Origin: Aplidium turbinatum
Taxonomy: Eukaryota; Chordata; Ascidiacea; Aplousobranchia; Polyclinidae
DNA: 64,000 bases
Assembly: GCA_918807975.1 (NCBI GenBank)
Contig: OU964922.1
Span: forward strand, 8,321,501 to 8,385,500
Reading direction: 5' to 3'
Positions 11,401 to 21,304 of this stretch are shown one piece after another; the stretch's first letter is position 1, and the number at the start of each line of letters is the position of its first letter. The translations under genes were made by a program, and so were the position numbers. The notes below the pieces were generated by a model. The model had not been told where the DNA came from. It saw only the letters and a list, made by a program, of their open reading frames with translations, and did no database searches.

Positions 11401-13251
11401 GGCTCTCACTTTTGAGGAAACTTCCTTAATTTAAGGAAATTTAGTTGTACTGTATTTTCAATTTTTTTCAACAACAGCAGATATAAACAGTCCATACTTG
11501 GATGACATTATCGAGCTTCAAGGAAGCAAGATGCAAAGAAAAACTTTAAAACAACAATTTTTCAAACGTTTTGGTGCCAACAAATGGAAAGTTATCTTCT
11601 TATCACAAAAGTTGACCTTGAAGTTCTCATGCCCAGGGCCCACAAGAGAAGGGGACAACCGGTGCATTGCACCGGGGCCCGGTGAGTTCAAGGGGGCCCG
11701 ACAAAATGTCTAAATTCACGCGATAAAAAGATTGATTTCAACAATTTTGCATAAAATATTGTTTTTATATTAGTTCCGTATGTCGAATTGGGCCCCCTTA
11801 TGGGTAACCTAGGCTATGCCCTTTTTTAAAATTACAGAATTTTCAATTTTATTAGTTTAGGGGGGCCGACAAAATGTTTAAATTTGCGTGCTCAGGTCGA
11901 TTTTGCATAAAATATTGTTTTTTATATGAATATTAGTTTTGTATTTTGATTGGGCCCCCTCATGGATATGCCCTTTTTTAGAACAACAATATTTTTATTT
12001 TTTTGCGTTCAGGGGGCCAATAAAATGTTTAAATTTGGGTGTTAAAGTCAATTTTGCATAAAATGTTTTTATACGGTATTTTGAAGTTGGTATTTCTTAA
12101 TGTCAATATGTCATGAACAATTATAGCAATGCATTCATCCTAAGTTTGCTCCCCTAGTCTCTGCAGATATCAAGGTCAGAAATGGTATTGTATGTTAATG
12201 TAAAGCTGTATGCACACATATGCAATGCCATGTCGGATAGTATTGCAATTTTTATCTTCAAAATGGCTGATTTTACCCACTTGTTGCCATGGTTACAATC
12301 AGGAGTTGCCAGAGTTAGAAAGGGTTAGAGTTAGGAAAGGTTAGGGTTTTGATCTTTGCCTAGGACTAAAAAAAATTTCCAAAATAGGCTACAAGTTTTT
12401 GATTTCAACAGCTATAAACTTTTCCTCAAATTAGGGCAGAATTCCATATCTGACAATGCTATGAGGCTATATTTACACTATGTAGGCTAGTGTTTTAGTA
12501 TTTTATCTAGTGTGTATCTGTGAATTTAAAGTTATATTTACAATAGTGCATTGTTTGTGAAATAATGGAGTGTTAATACTTTAACCTAGTTTATCCTTTG
12601 TAAGAACGCGCACCGCAAATTTTGCTTGTGATTGGTGAGATATCACGCGACAACATCTGCACCGGGACCCGGCAGGGCTCTTGGAGGCCCTGCTCATGCC
12701 ATTCCTAACCATTTATTTATGCAAGCATGCGTTTTCTAACATGAGAATTTGCTGTTTCCGAGACAAAGCTTCGAATCTCACTATTGGTCTGAGAAAAACA
12801 ACAAAATAAGTCTCATTTGATACAGTAATGTATTAGGCTACTATTAAATGTGGTAGATTTTCGTTTTTGTGACTCAGCGAAAATTTGGGGTTCAACGAAA
12901 GCTTGCAGATTAACGTAAGGGTTCGGCAGGGAACCACTGCAGGTAAAGAGACTTGGAAAAATGAATATGACAAAGTTCAATGAAACACTCAACGCCTAAA
13001 CACAGCTGGAGTTCTCTTTCAAAGACAGCAGCCTACTTCATTCGATCTTACCTGGTGTCTTTTAACAGTTCTTTCTTCACTCCGTGCTGCCGCCTAACGA
13101 GCATAGAAATATTCAAAACGAAACTACCAAAGATGAACACCAACGTTGCGGAACGAAGGATTGCAGCGATTACAAGAAATCGATTATTTCTCGTCATGTT
13201 CCTAGCCAACTTTATTTTTCTAGGACAATAAAAATTGGAAACAAGAATCAT
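7937..13251 (-). CDS. GT31 beta-1,3-galactosyltransferase-like gene (four exons)
   Basis: A type II Golgi glycosyltransferase of family GT31, which adds galactose or N-acetylglucosamine in beta-1,3 linkage to glycans. Coding exons join(13251..13052, 9768..9643, 9291..8971, 8420..7937) have GT/AG borders, every junction is phase 2, and the total is 1,131 nt or 376 residues, normal for the family. Residues 25-51 form the signal anchor. Family motifs follow: IRSTWG (95-100), the metal-binding DDD (175-177), PPFCNGG (235-241) and LEDVF (267-271). The start could also be the later Met at 13197. Acceptor sugar and exact orthologue cannot be told. Intron 1 carries nested hAT elements. Confidence 0.88.
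8546..8655 (-). repeat. SINE family A fragment
   Basis: Read on the minus strand, it holds the decayed tRNA-like head and the AACGCATTTCAAGACCGCTCTTCAT body shared with the best copy at 62578-62862. It sits in the last intron of the GT31 gene. Confidence 0.65.
8971..9291 (-). CDS. GT31 exon 3: DDD metal-binding motif
   Basis: Begins FRVVFIVGES and carries FGFTDDDFAINL, the Mn-binding DxD-type motif of the family. Acceptor ATACAAG|GTTC, donor GTCAG|GTAAAGC. Confidence 0.88.
9643..9768 (-). CDS. GT31 exon 2: start of catalytic domain
   Basis: Encodes VFMTFFVKTACERIKNRNVI and RSTWG, the conserved opening of the GT31 fold. Acceptor CACCAG|GCCGG and donor AGCAG|GTACAT give phase 2 at both ends. 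Confidence 0.85.
9915..10062 (+). repeat. Dispersed repeat D, diverged copy
   Basis: Shares the run TTTTAAACC..GGTTTTG.CA..TTTTCCTTTTGTTG and the A-rich AATAAA end with segments at 46912-47100 and 54700-55010. Probably the 3' untranslated tail of one retroposon family. It lies in intron 1 of the GT31 gene. Confidence 0.5.
10561..10805 (+). repeat. SINE family A copy
   Basis: Contains the B-box-like GCTGGTTCGACTC, then GTGTGCGCTTGAGCAACGCA, CTGCTCTCCATGCAGCGGCA and the GTGACCGGGTCTGCGA body, as in the other copies. It is truncated at the 5' end, so the tRNA head is partial. It lies in intron 1 of the GT31 gene. Confidence 0.75.
11634..12692. mobile_element. Non-autonomous hAT nested in an older hAT
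   Basis: The ends CAGGGCCCACAAGAG (11634) and, reversed, CAGGGCCTCCAAGAG (to 12692) are inverted repeats. They are flanked by a perfect 8-bp duplication CTCATGCC (11626-11633 and 12693-12700), diagnostic of hAT. The 1,059-bp inside is non-coding and includes three degenerate tandem units. Confidence 0.9.
11693..12110. repeat. Three degenerate tandem units inside the nested hAT
   Basis: Three successive units, each starting GGGGGCC..AYAAAATGTYTAAATT and running through TTTTGCATAAAATRTT; the first two end GGGCCCCCT. The units are roughly 100-170 bp. Subterminal tandem copies of this kind are common in non-autonomous hAT elements. Confidence 0.8.
13052..13251 (-). CDS. GT31 exon 1: cytosolic tail and signal anchor
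   Basis: Encodes a short basic N-terminus and the hydrophobic anchor (FLVIAAIL...FIFGSFVLNISML), then KKELLKDT. The donor is CCAG|GTAAGA. It ends in phase 2, matching the next exon. Met codons at 13251 and 13197 are both possible; either gives a type II topology. Confidence 0.8.
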
Positions 13252-14283
13252 CAGATTTGCAGGCTACCGAGTAAGTAAAATCAAATATAATCTAGCTACT
13301 GGAAAATCTTTCCTCGAGAACACTGATGGTGATGGTCTATTCTTTCGACAAACCAGATGAATAAAAAGTCTTCTGCACGTACCAAAGATATTTCTCTGAC
13401 TTAACAAGTGTCAATGCAAATCTTGCATAGCCTACATTACTTTTTCTGCTACTTTTCGCCATGTCAAGTTTGGGCATAAAAACTGCGACTTTTGTCTGTC
13501 ACCATAAAACCTATACGCCACATTCTCCTGCAGTGTTATTTCCGATTGTGCGCTTTCAAGTAAAGCCATTGATTGTGGGAACAAAGAACTGAACTAACGA
13601 GACCTATAACACTTTCACAAAAGTGACCTTTCGGAGTTTAGTTTCATACCTGCAATTAAACTAAAACTCCAATAATTTCATTAGGAATTGTTTTGCCATT
13701 CCATGTTATCGACATCCAACTGTAGCCTAACAGGTAAAAGATTCCTCCTGACGCTGTTCAACGAAGCAACATAATTGTAATAGCAATTTAGATGTCTACT
13801 GTATGACGTGTCAAAGCAAGTGTTCGAATTATATTGTCTAACAAAGTGCACGTAGTAAATGCATAATGACGTAATACACCACGTAATAAAATAAATAGCA
13901 CCAATCAAAATGCGATCGCCAGCCCTCGAGCGAATACAGCCAACTCACAATTGTTTGGCTTGTTACATTATTGTAAGCGGAATACTGTTTGTCGGTGGCT
14001 CTGACTGAGAAATACAATTTAATACATAAACAAATTAATACAAAACGTCTATTCTAAAGTAAAAAATACATTGAAAACAATGCGATATTTAAAGTTACAT
14101 TTCACCAAATATCGAACAATACGGTCAAGAAGTCGAAGATGACCTTGCTATTTCACGTTAAAAAATTGTATGTTGCAAGGAGGCAAATATTACTAAAATC
14201 AATTTGAATTACCCGTAATTCAGTTTTAGATTTTGCGAAGAAATTCATCATGTCAGAGCAAAAATTTTACGTCAGGGAAATCC
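13252..14283. other. Spacer between GT31 and TMEM86 genes
   Basis: The presumed 5' flank of the GT31 gene and 3' flank of the TMEM86 gene. No further exon, RNA or repeat was recognised. Confidence 0.4.
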
Positions 14284-14492
14284 TCACGCTCTTTTCTTCT
14301 TGCTGTTGCCAGCAAAACCATCACTTTCTTTTGGCACAGATAGAGATATCAGCAATTGTGCTATGTAATAGGTGGTCATGACGTAAAAGTAGGCTCGATG
14401 AATCGTGAAGGCGAATTTGTTGATGGCGAGCAAGGTATCTGATAAAACGAAGCTGATGCATCCAACCGCGGCAAGCAGGTATCGCGATCCTT
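14284..14492 (-). CDS. TMEM86 last exon: LSD motif and YYIAQ helix
   Basis: Acceptor CATTTCTTTCAG|AAGG. Encodes LLAAVGCISFVLSDTLLAIN and YVMTTYYIAQLLISLS, the most conserved part of the family, and ends GNSKKKRA then stop. Confidence 0.9.
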
Positions 14493-17029
14493 CTGAAAGA
14501 AATGATTGCAGACCTGATTGTTCACTTGAAGGGGTCGCCAAAAATTGTTCTTATCTTGTTCATTGTTCTTGACAGGCAAAAAGAGTTTTACAAACTGCTT
14601 TATAAAGCAGTGGCTAGGCTTCTCTGCTCGATAAGCTTCCCACACAGCAAATCAACCGCTTGTTTTACATTGATTTAATGTCTGAAGAACAGTTGATTTG
14701 CTGTTTGGGTTGGCATGTATCCCAGACCGTTAATAATGTTCACAGACGGTATGATATAAGAGAGCACACGACCTACTAGAACACGTTCTAGTAGGTCATA
14801 GAGAGCACCTTCTATGAACAGCGGACTAAGAAAGGAAGACAACAAATTAGTTTATCATAAAAAATGATCTGAGTAGCTCACATACCATTTGTTTCATTAT
14901 CTCCAACACGAGCAAAGCATCTCCAGGCCATCAAAGATATAACCACGGTGTATACTATACAACTAAGCTTCAACACAGGGTTCATTCCAGATCCAAATCG
15001 TACGAAAATGAAACTGGTGTCAGAAATAAGTCGATCATGTTGAAACTCGTGGATAACCGTATACTCAAATGTCAAATGCAACACGTCCCTTATGTGTGGC
15101 TGCTACGATAGTTTATTTATTTTTGTCGTATCCAGCCTTTGCCTTCACCGTGTGGGTGAAGATTTAGATTAAGTATATAGGAAAGAAAGGAATTTAAATT
15201 TCATGTCAATCTCATTTCAATCGTCAATCTCAATCTCATTAAAACTCATTTTCGGTGAACAACCATCACGGTAACACACTGTCTCGGTCATGGACAAAAT
15301 GAAAGGGAGAAAAATCTCACTAGCCCATTCGCCAAAACATTTCTTTAGGATTTTGTTTGGGTCTGACGAAGACAAAGTAGAGAAAAGCATCTTCTGTCAT
15401 GGCAACAAAGATTATGCAAAAGTATAAGTTTGGAGATTCTAAGCAGAAATCTATGTAAACCTATTCTTTCTAAAAGTTGGAAACAGAATGCAAATTGGCA
15501 GTGTTTGCCATTTTAATGAAACGTGTTTGGTTCTTCTGTGGAGCAATTTGCCACTCTACAGTACTTGATGATGTCTTTTGCAAACAATAAACTAAAATGT
15601 AAAGTGAACTAAAATGTATTGTACATTTAATCGAACAATACACAAAGGAAATGCTCAGTCGAATTTTGAGCAGCGATAATTTTGCCACATTAGCTTGGTT
15701 GAAACTCGCCAATTATGGAGACTTTTTATTGATGTTAATATTTTGCACCCAACAGCTGTACAATAAATTATTACGATTATCTTGTGGCTGGTATTATTAT
15801 AGCTATGCTGCGTAACATTGAGACTCATTGTGAAAAGCTTAATTGCAATCCACATTTAATATTCAAAAGATTACAGGAGACTTTCTTAGCTGAAACGAAA
15901 TCAAGCCTAAAACTAAAAGAAAAGATTAGCCTACCGTACTTACTATATGGATGAGAAAGCCATTGTTAGACAAGTAATTAGAAGTGGAAGATTGAAGTTT
16001 TTCCATCCGAATGCATTCATGTAGAAAAGGTGAGCAAACAAGAAAGAGACGAGACCTAGTAATAAAATACAAAGTCATTGCAAAACTGCCATAAGTTAAT
16101 GGTGTATGCCAGTCGAGCCTAAAAGAATGAATGTGAAGCTGCAATTACTCGAATGCTAACTTAGTGTTGTCCACAATAAAAAGTTGTTTAACGTTGCCAT
16201 AAATACACAACAAAAACAGAAAACATATGTTCAGCTAAAACACAGATGAGAAAATAGTCTATCTTCTGCTAGATATCACATTTGCCGATCCTAAACATTT
16301 CAGAAAAAAAATGTTTTTTTTTTTTAGAAAAGATGCAAAATATTTCTCTTATTAGGCTGCATTAATAATAATCATGTTTTTACTTGCGCCCATTGTGGTA
16401 ACATTAGTACGGTACACTGTGATCACAGTATACAGTATATGCAATACAAAAGACGACAAGAAGCAGTGAAGTGACATATAGTCTTCGAGTCAGCTACTCC
16501 TTATTTTGGCTTGCCATTATGTGTCTTTGCCGAGACACAGCCGTATGCTCTGGAACGATGTCGAACCAAGGTCCTTTCATACTTTGCGTAGACATTCCCA
16601 CCAATTAACTACGCAGCCACTACTTGTTACTTATAATGCACATTAAATTTAACTGCATCATATTGCAGTCATTCCTTACAAATTCTTGGCAATACCACTA
16701 CCCAAATGTGTAACAAAAAGAAAATGATTGATGCAAGACTGTGCACACAGTAGTGTCAAAAAAGTCTCCCAATACTTAATAATGCTACCGGTACAAGTTA
16801 GTAGACAACTTATGCAAAACAATGCGTTAGTGGTGACTCACTGGCACTTCTGCTCATTACCTGCTGTGAAAAATAACTTGTCCGAATCTTGATAGAATAT
16901 AAACACATCTCCAACCGAAGACAGTATCAGACCAATCAAAATGAAAAGCCCTTCCGAACGTCTGTCAGCAGTTTTTAAACCTTTTACTCTTCTAGCAACG
17001 TATGCAATGAGAAAAAGAATAGGGAAACA
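14284..17029 (-). CDS. TMEM86/YhhN-type lysoplasmalogenase gene (first exon uncertain)
   Basis: A multipass membrane enzyme of the TMEM86/YhhN family, whose known members hydrolyse lysoplasmalogens at ER-type membranes. Exons join(17029..16861, 16055..15944, 15013..14886, 14492..14284) have GT/AG borders and compatible phases (1, 2, 1), giving 205 residues to the stop. Family signatures are the helix PILFLIAYVA, GLILSSVGDVF, FLFAHLFYMNAFG, IVYTVVISLMAWR, and FVLSDTLLAINKF before a YYIAQ helix. Mammalian TMEM86 proteins run about 220-240 residues, so about 20-35 N-terminal residues are unplaced. The C-terminus KKKRA is a basic tail resembling an ER-retrieval signal. I cannot tell TMEM86A from TMEM86B. 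Confidence 0.85.
14641..14797. repeat. Two hairpins in a TMEM86 intron
   Basis: CAGCAAATCAAC near 14645 faces GTTGATTTGCTG near 14692. At 14770-14797 there is a perfect 13-bp-arm palindrome GACCTACTAGAAC / GTTCTAGTAGGTC with a 2-bp loop. They are probably the remains of small foldback elements. Confidence 0.7.
14886..15013 (-). CDS. TMEM86 exon: VYTVVISLMAWR helix
   Basis: Acceptor CTGACACCAG|TTTC, donor AATG|GTATGTG. Encodes NPVLKLSCIVYTVVISLMAW and RCFARVGDNETN, matching the family's conserved fifth-helix region. Confidence 0.85.
15115..15178 (-). repeat. SINE family C tail fragment
   Basis: TTTGTCGTATCCAGCC...GAAGATTTAGATTAAG is the reverse complement of the 3' part of the SINE at 20102-20310. 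Only the tail remains. Confidence 0.7.
15944..16055 (-). CDS. TMEM86 exon: AHLFYMNAFG helix
   Basis: Acceptor TATTACTAG|GTCTC, donor ATATA|GTAAGTAC (strong). Encodes LVSFLFAHLFYMNAFGWKN and a second hydrophobic run. Confidence 0.85.
16861..17029 (-). CDS. TMEM86 exon: first two helices
   Basis: Acceptor GTGTTTTGCAG|TGTTTC, donor ACAGCAG|GTAATG. Encodes CFPILFLIAYVARR and FILIGLILSSVGDVFIFYQ. Ends in phase 1, so the next exon restores FTAGLVSF. Confidence 0.85.
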
Positions 17030-18168
17030 CTGCAAAACACAAAAACTCAATTGAAAACACAAAAATGAATAAACTCAATTCAAGCTTATGGGTTATCCCA
17101 AATGTCTTACAGTTTCGTTTTATTGTAAACACATGAAAGCAGACAACATCATGACGCATGTCGTACAACAACCACAACAAAATACACATATTTTCATTTT
17201 TCAGCTACCAAACAAAACAGGACAACTTTGCCCAAAATTTGTGGGTTTTACATCTGACCATAATTTTTGATCATCATATTTTATTGGTGACTTTTCATAA
17301 ATCATATCATTAAATGTACCATAGATATTTTGTGTATTGTTTCAGCAGCAAAAAATACCCTTCAAAATGAATCTATCAAAATTAAGAAAAACAATGCAAA
17401 AATGTGTTGTAAACTTTGTGAAGGGTCTAAGGTCGTTTGAGCATGCAGAACGTATAACATAAGCAAACTTTCTATATTTATTCATAAGTAACTTCCAATG
17501 TGGTTCAAAGCCATTGAAAGAAGTTTCAAACATTTTTTTTGTCAGTTTAGTGATGACTGATGACCCCTGGTTTTGTGTTTCAGGGACAACTTTGCCTGCA
17601 CTCAATAATGACTGGAGCAAACACCAAACAGTTTGTTTCTTGCATATTGAACTTCTTTTTTTTACTCAACTATATATAATACATACTATTGTCTACCAAT
17701 TAATTTTCAGAATGATATGAATGGAACTTGGGTCAATTCATATGTAGAATTTTAGCATGATACTTCAGTTTATTTTCAACTATATTTTATGATTTCTGGA
17801 CAAAATTGTACCGTTTTACAGTATATAATATACCAATCAATTTATTTCAAAGACCACTACAGAACAAAATCATAACACTTACGAATTATATTGTTACCTT
17901 AGCGAGCAAGGATTCAATGAAACTTGTCCTTATGATATTGATAGAATCCATTGCAAAAAAACGTAAATTATGAAACCAAGATTTTAAAGCTTATGTGCCA
18001 CTAGATTTACTGTAACTGTAAAAACATCGCTGGAGTGACAAATTATGATTGAAAACAACTTTAGTGATAACATCATCCCTGTGGTAAAAATTCTTAGATG
18101 AGAATGAATGGTTGATAGTCAAATCAGGTGGCCACTCTTACCAGTGAGTTGCGACATTTGTTAAATTT

Positions 18169-18591
18169 GGATGCAACCTAGTTTGTACCCTGAACAGTTC
18201 GTAACCTGAAAAAATCGAGAGAAAAAATTAATAAAAAGCTGAAGTCGCTGATCTCAGTTTCCGCAAACATTTTAAAATTTTCCCTCTGAAAAAATTGGAA
18301 CATTTTCCGCAGTTTTTCTGTTTTCACTAACCGCAGTTTCCGCTAACCCTAAACCCTAACCCTTTTAAAAAGTTTGCGGAAACTGCGATCAGCGACTTCC
18401 GCAAACTCTTAGGATCATTACCGGAAGTTTTAAAATGTTTGCAAAAACTGCAATCAGCGACTTCGGCTTTGTTCTATTTTTTTTCTCTCGATCTTTTCAG
18501 TTTGTTTGTTTGCGGAAACTTTGAACAGCAACTTCAGCTTTTTTGAATTTTTTCTCTCGATCTTTTCAGGGTACGAACTAGGTTGCACCCC
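18169..18591. mobile_element. 423-bp MITE with long TIRs
   Basis: The left end GGATGCAACCTAGTTTGTAC and the right end (reversed) GGGGTGCAACCTAGTTCGTA are inverted repeats. These continue through GATCGAGAGAAAAAATT and AAGCTGAAGT. A perfect 8-bp duplication TTAAATTT flanks it (18161-18168 and 18592-18599). The inside repeats the phrase AAACTGCGATCAGCGACTTC. An 8-bp duplication points to a hAT-like mobiliser. Non-coding. Confidence 0.85.
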
Positions 18592-18979
18592 TTAAATTTT
18601 GCATGCATTCAAGCTAGTCTCAGTATTCGGTCAAATGAAGTAGGCTATTTCTACTTGTATAATAATAAATAATAATTTGAAAAACAATTGCGGTACTGTA
18701 AAACTAAAATTTTTAGCTGAAAGTAGTAAAAAATAGCCAAATTACTTCAGTTTAGCTATGTTCTTTCTTACAGTACTCAACACTAAATAACAGCAAGCAT
18801 ATTTAGGCTATAAACAGTAGTAGGCTACCGCATTTAGTTCAATTGTTTTCATTTCTGACCACAACGAAAGTTTACACATTATCATAAGACAGATAAACTG
18901 ACACGCTATATTTATAGTGTGGCAGTAAAAACACCTCTTAATTTTTTCAATCAAGAGCTAGAACTTCTAACCAACTTAC

Positions 18980-18988
18980 GCGTTTCAT
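18980..18988 (-). other. Candidate first coding exon of TMEM86
   Basis: ATGAAACGC|GTAAGTTGG on the minus strand is a Met-Lys-Arg followed by a good donor in phase 0, the phase needed by the exon at 16861-17029. It is very short, and without transcript data it is only a candidate. Confidence 0.2.
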
Positions 18989-19289
18989 ATTTTTAAAATG
19001 TAGTGGGACAAACGCTGCAAGACACCACCGCTGCACTGCCGCACTGCCTGCAGCTGCTGGTCACCTACAAAAGTACAAATGTAAACATTACGTTTGGGTG
19101 TGGAGTCACTCAAGCATGAAATTTATATTCAATCAATCGAATCAGCACAAACATTTCATTTTAAAAGTGAATAAAAAATAACAATAACCTTTCAAATAGC
19201 CTACATGTAGCTCCACACAAAGTGAAATTTGTATGACTTATGATTCTTGTTTTATTTCTTTAAAATGTTGTCTCAAAAGACATTATTAA

Positions 19290-19670
19290 AAGCAACTATG
19301 GACAGTGGCCAGAGTTTCGACCTTCTTATCTCTTCAGCTAAAGAGATTCCACCGCTCCGTGACTTCATACCCGACGCCGATCCCGGTTCACCGGAGATGT
19401 CCCTCGCAAGGCTTGCTTGGATCAAGCTTAACCGCCTGCGAACTGGCCTCGGCCACTTTTGTTCGGACATGCACAAGTGGGGCCTAGCTCCTTCATCGGA
19501 ATGCGAGTGTGGTGCTACTGAACAGACCGCAGACCACGTCATACACCACTGCCCAAACCGCCGGGCTCCAAACGGTGCGCATGGTCTGAGGGTCCTGGAC
19601 GACGAGACTGCTGATTGACTGATGATTTCCTGCCCTCCAATCTAGCCTGGAAAGATATGCTCATACGCCG
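19290..19670 (+). pseudogene. LINE 3' end (ORF2 C-terminus), decayed
   Basis: The frame carries LARLAWIKLNRLRTGLGHF, then CECGATEQTADHVIHHC and a downstream LRVLDDET. This is the C-terminal CCHC-type region of a non-LTR retrotransposon ORF2. No reverse transcriptase core precedes it, so the copy is 5'-truncated. Related pieces lie at 24003, 26697, 45770 and 48800. Confidence 0.85.
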
Positions 19671-19921
19671 ATGATGAGCTGAAGAGATCGATCTGTTATT
19701 TTTTTATTCACTTGTTGTTTTATGCGTAGCCTATCAGTTTATATCCTCTGTGGATCCTTCTCTTGTATCATGGGCCAATCCTATAGAAGTTTGCTGGTAC
19801 ACCCCTCCATTTTCTTTAAATCTTAATTTTATTTTGACGCTGTTCTTTTTTTATTTTTACATTTACATCATGCATCAGATTTAATTTTTATTCTGGTTAT
19901 ACTTCAAAACATTTGGTTGTA

Positions 19922-20927
19922 CAGTAGAACTCGGTTAATCCGGATTCGATTTGACCGGCGATTCCATCCGGATTAGGCGAAGATCCGGATTAACCGATGA
20001 TGGTTCTATCAAGCCTGACGTTACCTAGATAGAAGGGTATCGGTAAAAATCACCGAAATTGAACGCATTAGTGTGGTCATCTGTCAATTCCGAGACGCGC
20101 GATCAAGTAGCAAGTGGTGAGAGCGCTGGAACGGCAATCGAAAGAGCGCCCGTTCGACACCGCTCATGAGCATGCAGCTGTGTCTTTAGCAGGACACTTA
20201 AAGGCATGCCTGAAGGTGGACACGAAGATTGGCTTCCTTGCCTTCCCGTCCACTTAATCTAAATCTTCAACCACCGGGTGTAAGCCTGGATACGACAAAC
20301 AAAACAAACCATATTAGCGATAGAATTCTTTTGAAATGCAGTATGCATGTAAAACGAATGTATTTGTAGACTCTGCGTCTAACGCAAGAACACACTGGCA
20401 AAAATATCTTCAGACATGCGTGTCGGAATAATCTGTAGTCACTCAAAACTTTTGAAAACAGTTACGGAAGACGAGTTTCTTTGGAAAACTCACAAAAATT
20501 AAACGAAGTCTTCTATTGGAAAAACATCACCGACATACCGCCGAAAATTCCACCGACATCTTTTCAAGTTACAGTACGAGTTTGGGCATTTGCGCACGAA
20601 TTTTGAGTTAGGAGGGATTACTGTTCATGAAAAGAAGAAATCCGCAATAATTTATTGCGTCACATTAACGGATCAATAGATAAGAAACTTCTCGCAATAA
20701 GCCACGATACGTTTTAGCATAAAATGGCAAAACTGTCGGGAAAATCCGGATAAAGCGATAGAGAAAGCGCAACTTTTGTCCGGAATAGGCGAAGATCCGG
20801 ATTAAATAATCCGGATAATCCGAAGCTGTTTCTCAAGAAAAAGATTACAAATCATTTGTACTTCCAGTTTCATCCGGATTAGGCGAAGATCCGGATTAAC
20901 CGAATCCGGATTAACCGAGTTCTACTG
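19922..20927. mobile_element. pogo/Tigger-like DNA transposon, non-autonomous
   Basis: Ends CAGTAGAACTCGGTTAATCC and its reverse complement, flanked by TA on both sides, match pogo/Tigger-type TIRs and target choice. Internal GATCCGGATTA motifs recur near both ends. There is no transposase frame. A SINE (20102-20310) has inserted into its left part. Confidence 0.85.
20102..20310 (+). repeat. SINE family C, best copy, inside the pogo-like element
   Basis: A tRNA-like head (TAGCAAGTGGTGAGAGCGCT; B box CCCGTTCGACACC) is followed by TTAGCAGGACACTTAAAGGCA. The tail CTTAATCTAAATCTTCAA..GATACGACAAACAAAACAAA closes it. Reverse-oriented partial copies are at 15115-15178 and 28872-29050. Confidence 0.8.
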
Positions 20928-21304
20928 TATTTGTGATGGTGGGATGGACCGGCAGTGTCCTTGGTGGTGGTGACAATATTTTTCTGTTCAAGTGGTGTAA
21001 CTTTGTCAAACTTTATAGCCTACATAACCCTTACCTAACAGGAATGCTTTTGCCAAAGAAGGCCTGCGTGCGGCTCTACCGCTTGCCGGACTATCCGCTT
21101 CAACATGCACAAATGAGAGGTTGGCTCCATCCGCCATAGCCGTACGAGCCAGGGGGCAGCGGGGCATCTGCTCCCCTGTTGTTTCAAAACGTCACGAATT
21201 CGGGCAAAATCTTGCAATTATTAGGGCAAAAATTCTACATGAAAAGCTTCAAAATTGTATGAATGAAGAAAAACTACAAATTAATATCTTTTACCTATGA
21301 AACT

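Larger units (their letters stand above)
11055..12939. mobile_element. Old hAT element (host of a nested hAT)
   Basis: The left end CAGTGGTTCTTAACCAGGG and the right end (reverse) CAGTGGTTCCCTGCCGAACCC are hAT Charlie-like termini, with GGGGTTCGACGAAGC and its mirror GGGGTTCAACGAAAGC just inside. The flanking 8-mers no longer match, so the insertion is old. A second hAT element (11634-12692) lies inside. No transposase motif was recognised. It sits in intron 1 of the GT31 gene. Confidence 0.7.

Noticed and set aside
18340-18365. Telomere-like CCCTAAACCCTAACCC
   Set aside because: Only two or three units, inside a bounded MITE; not a telomere.
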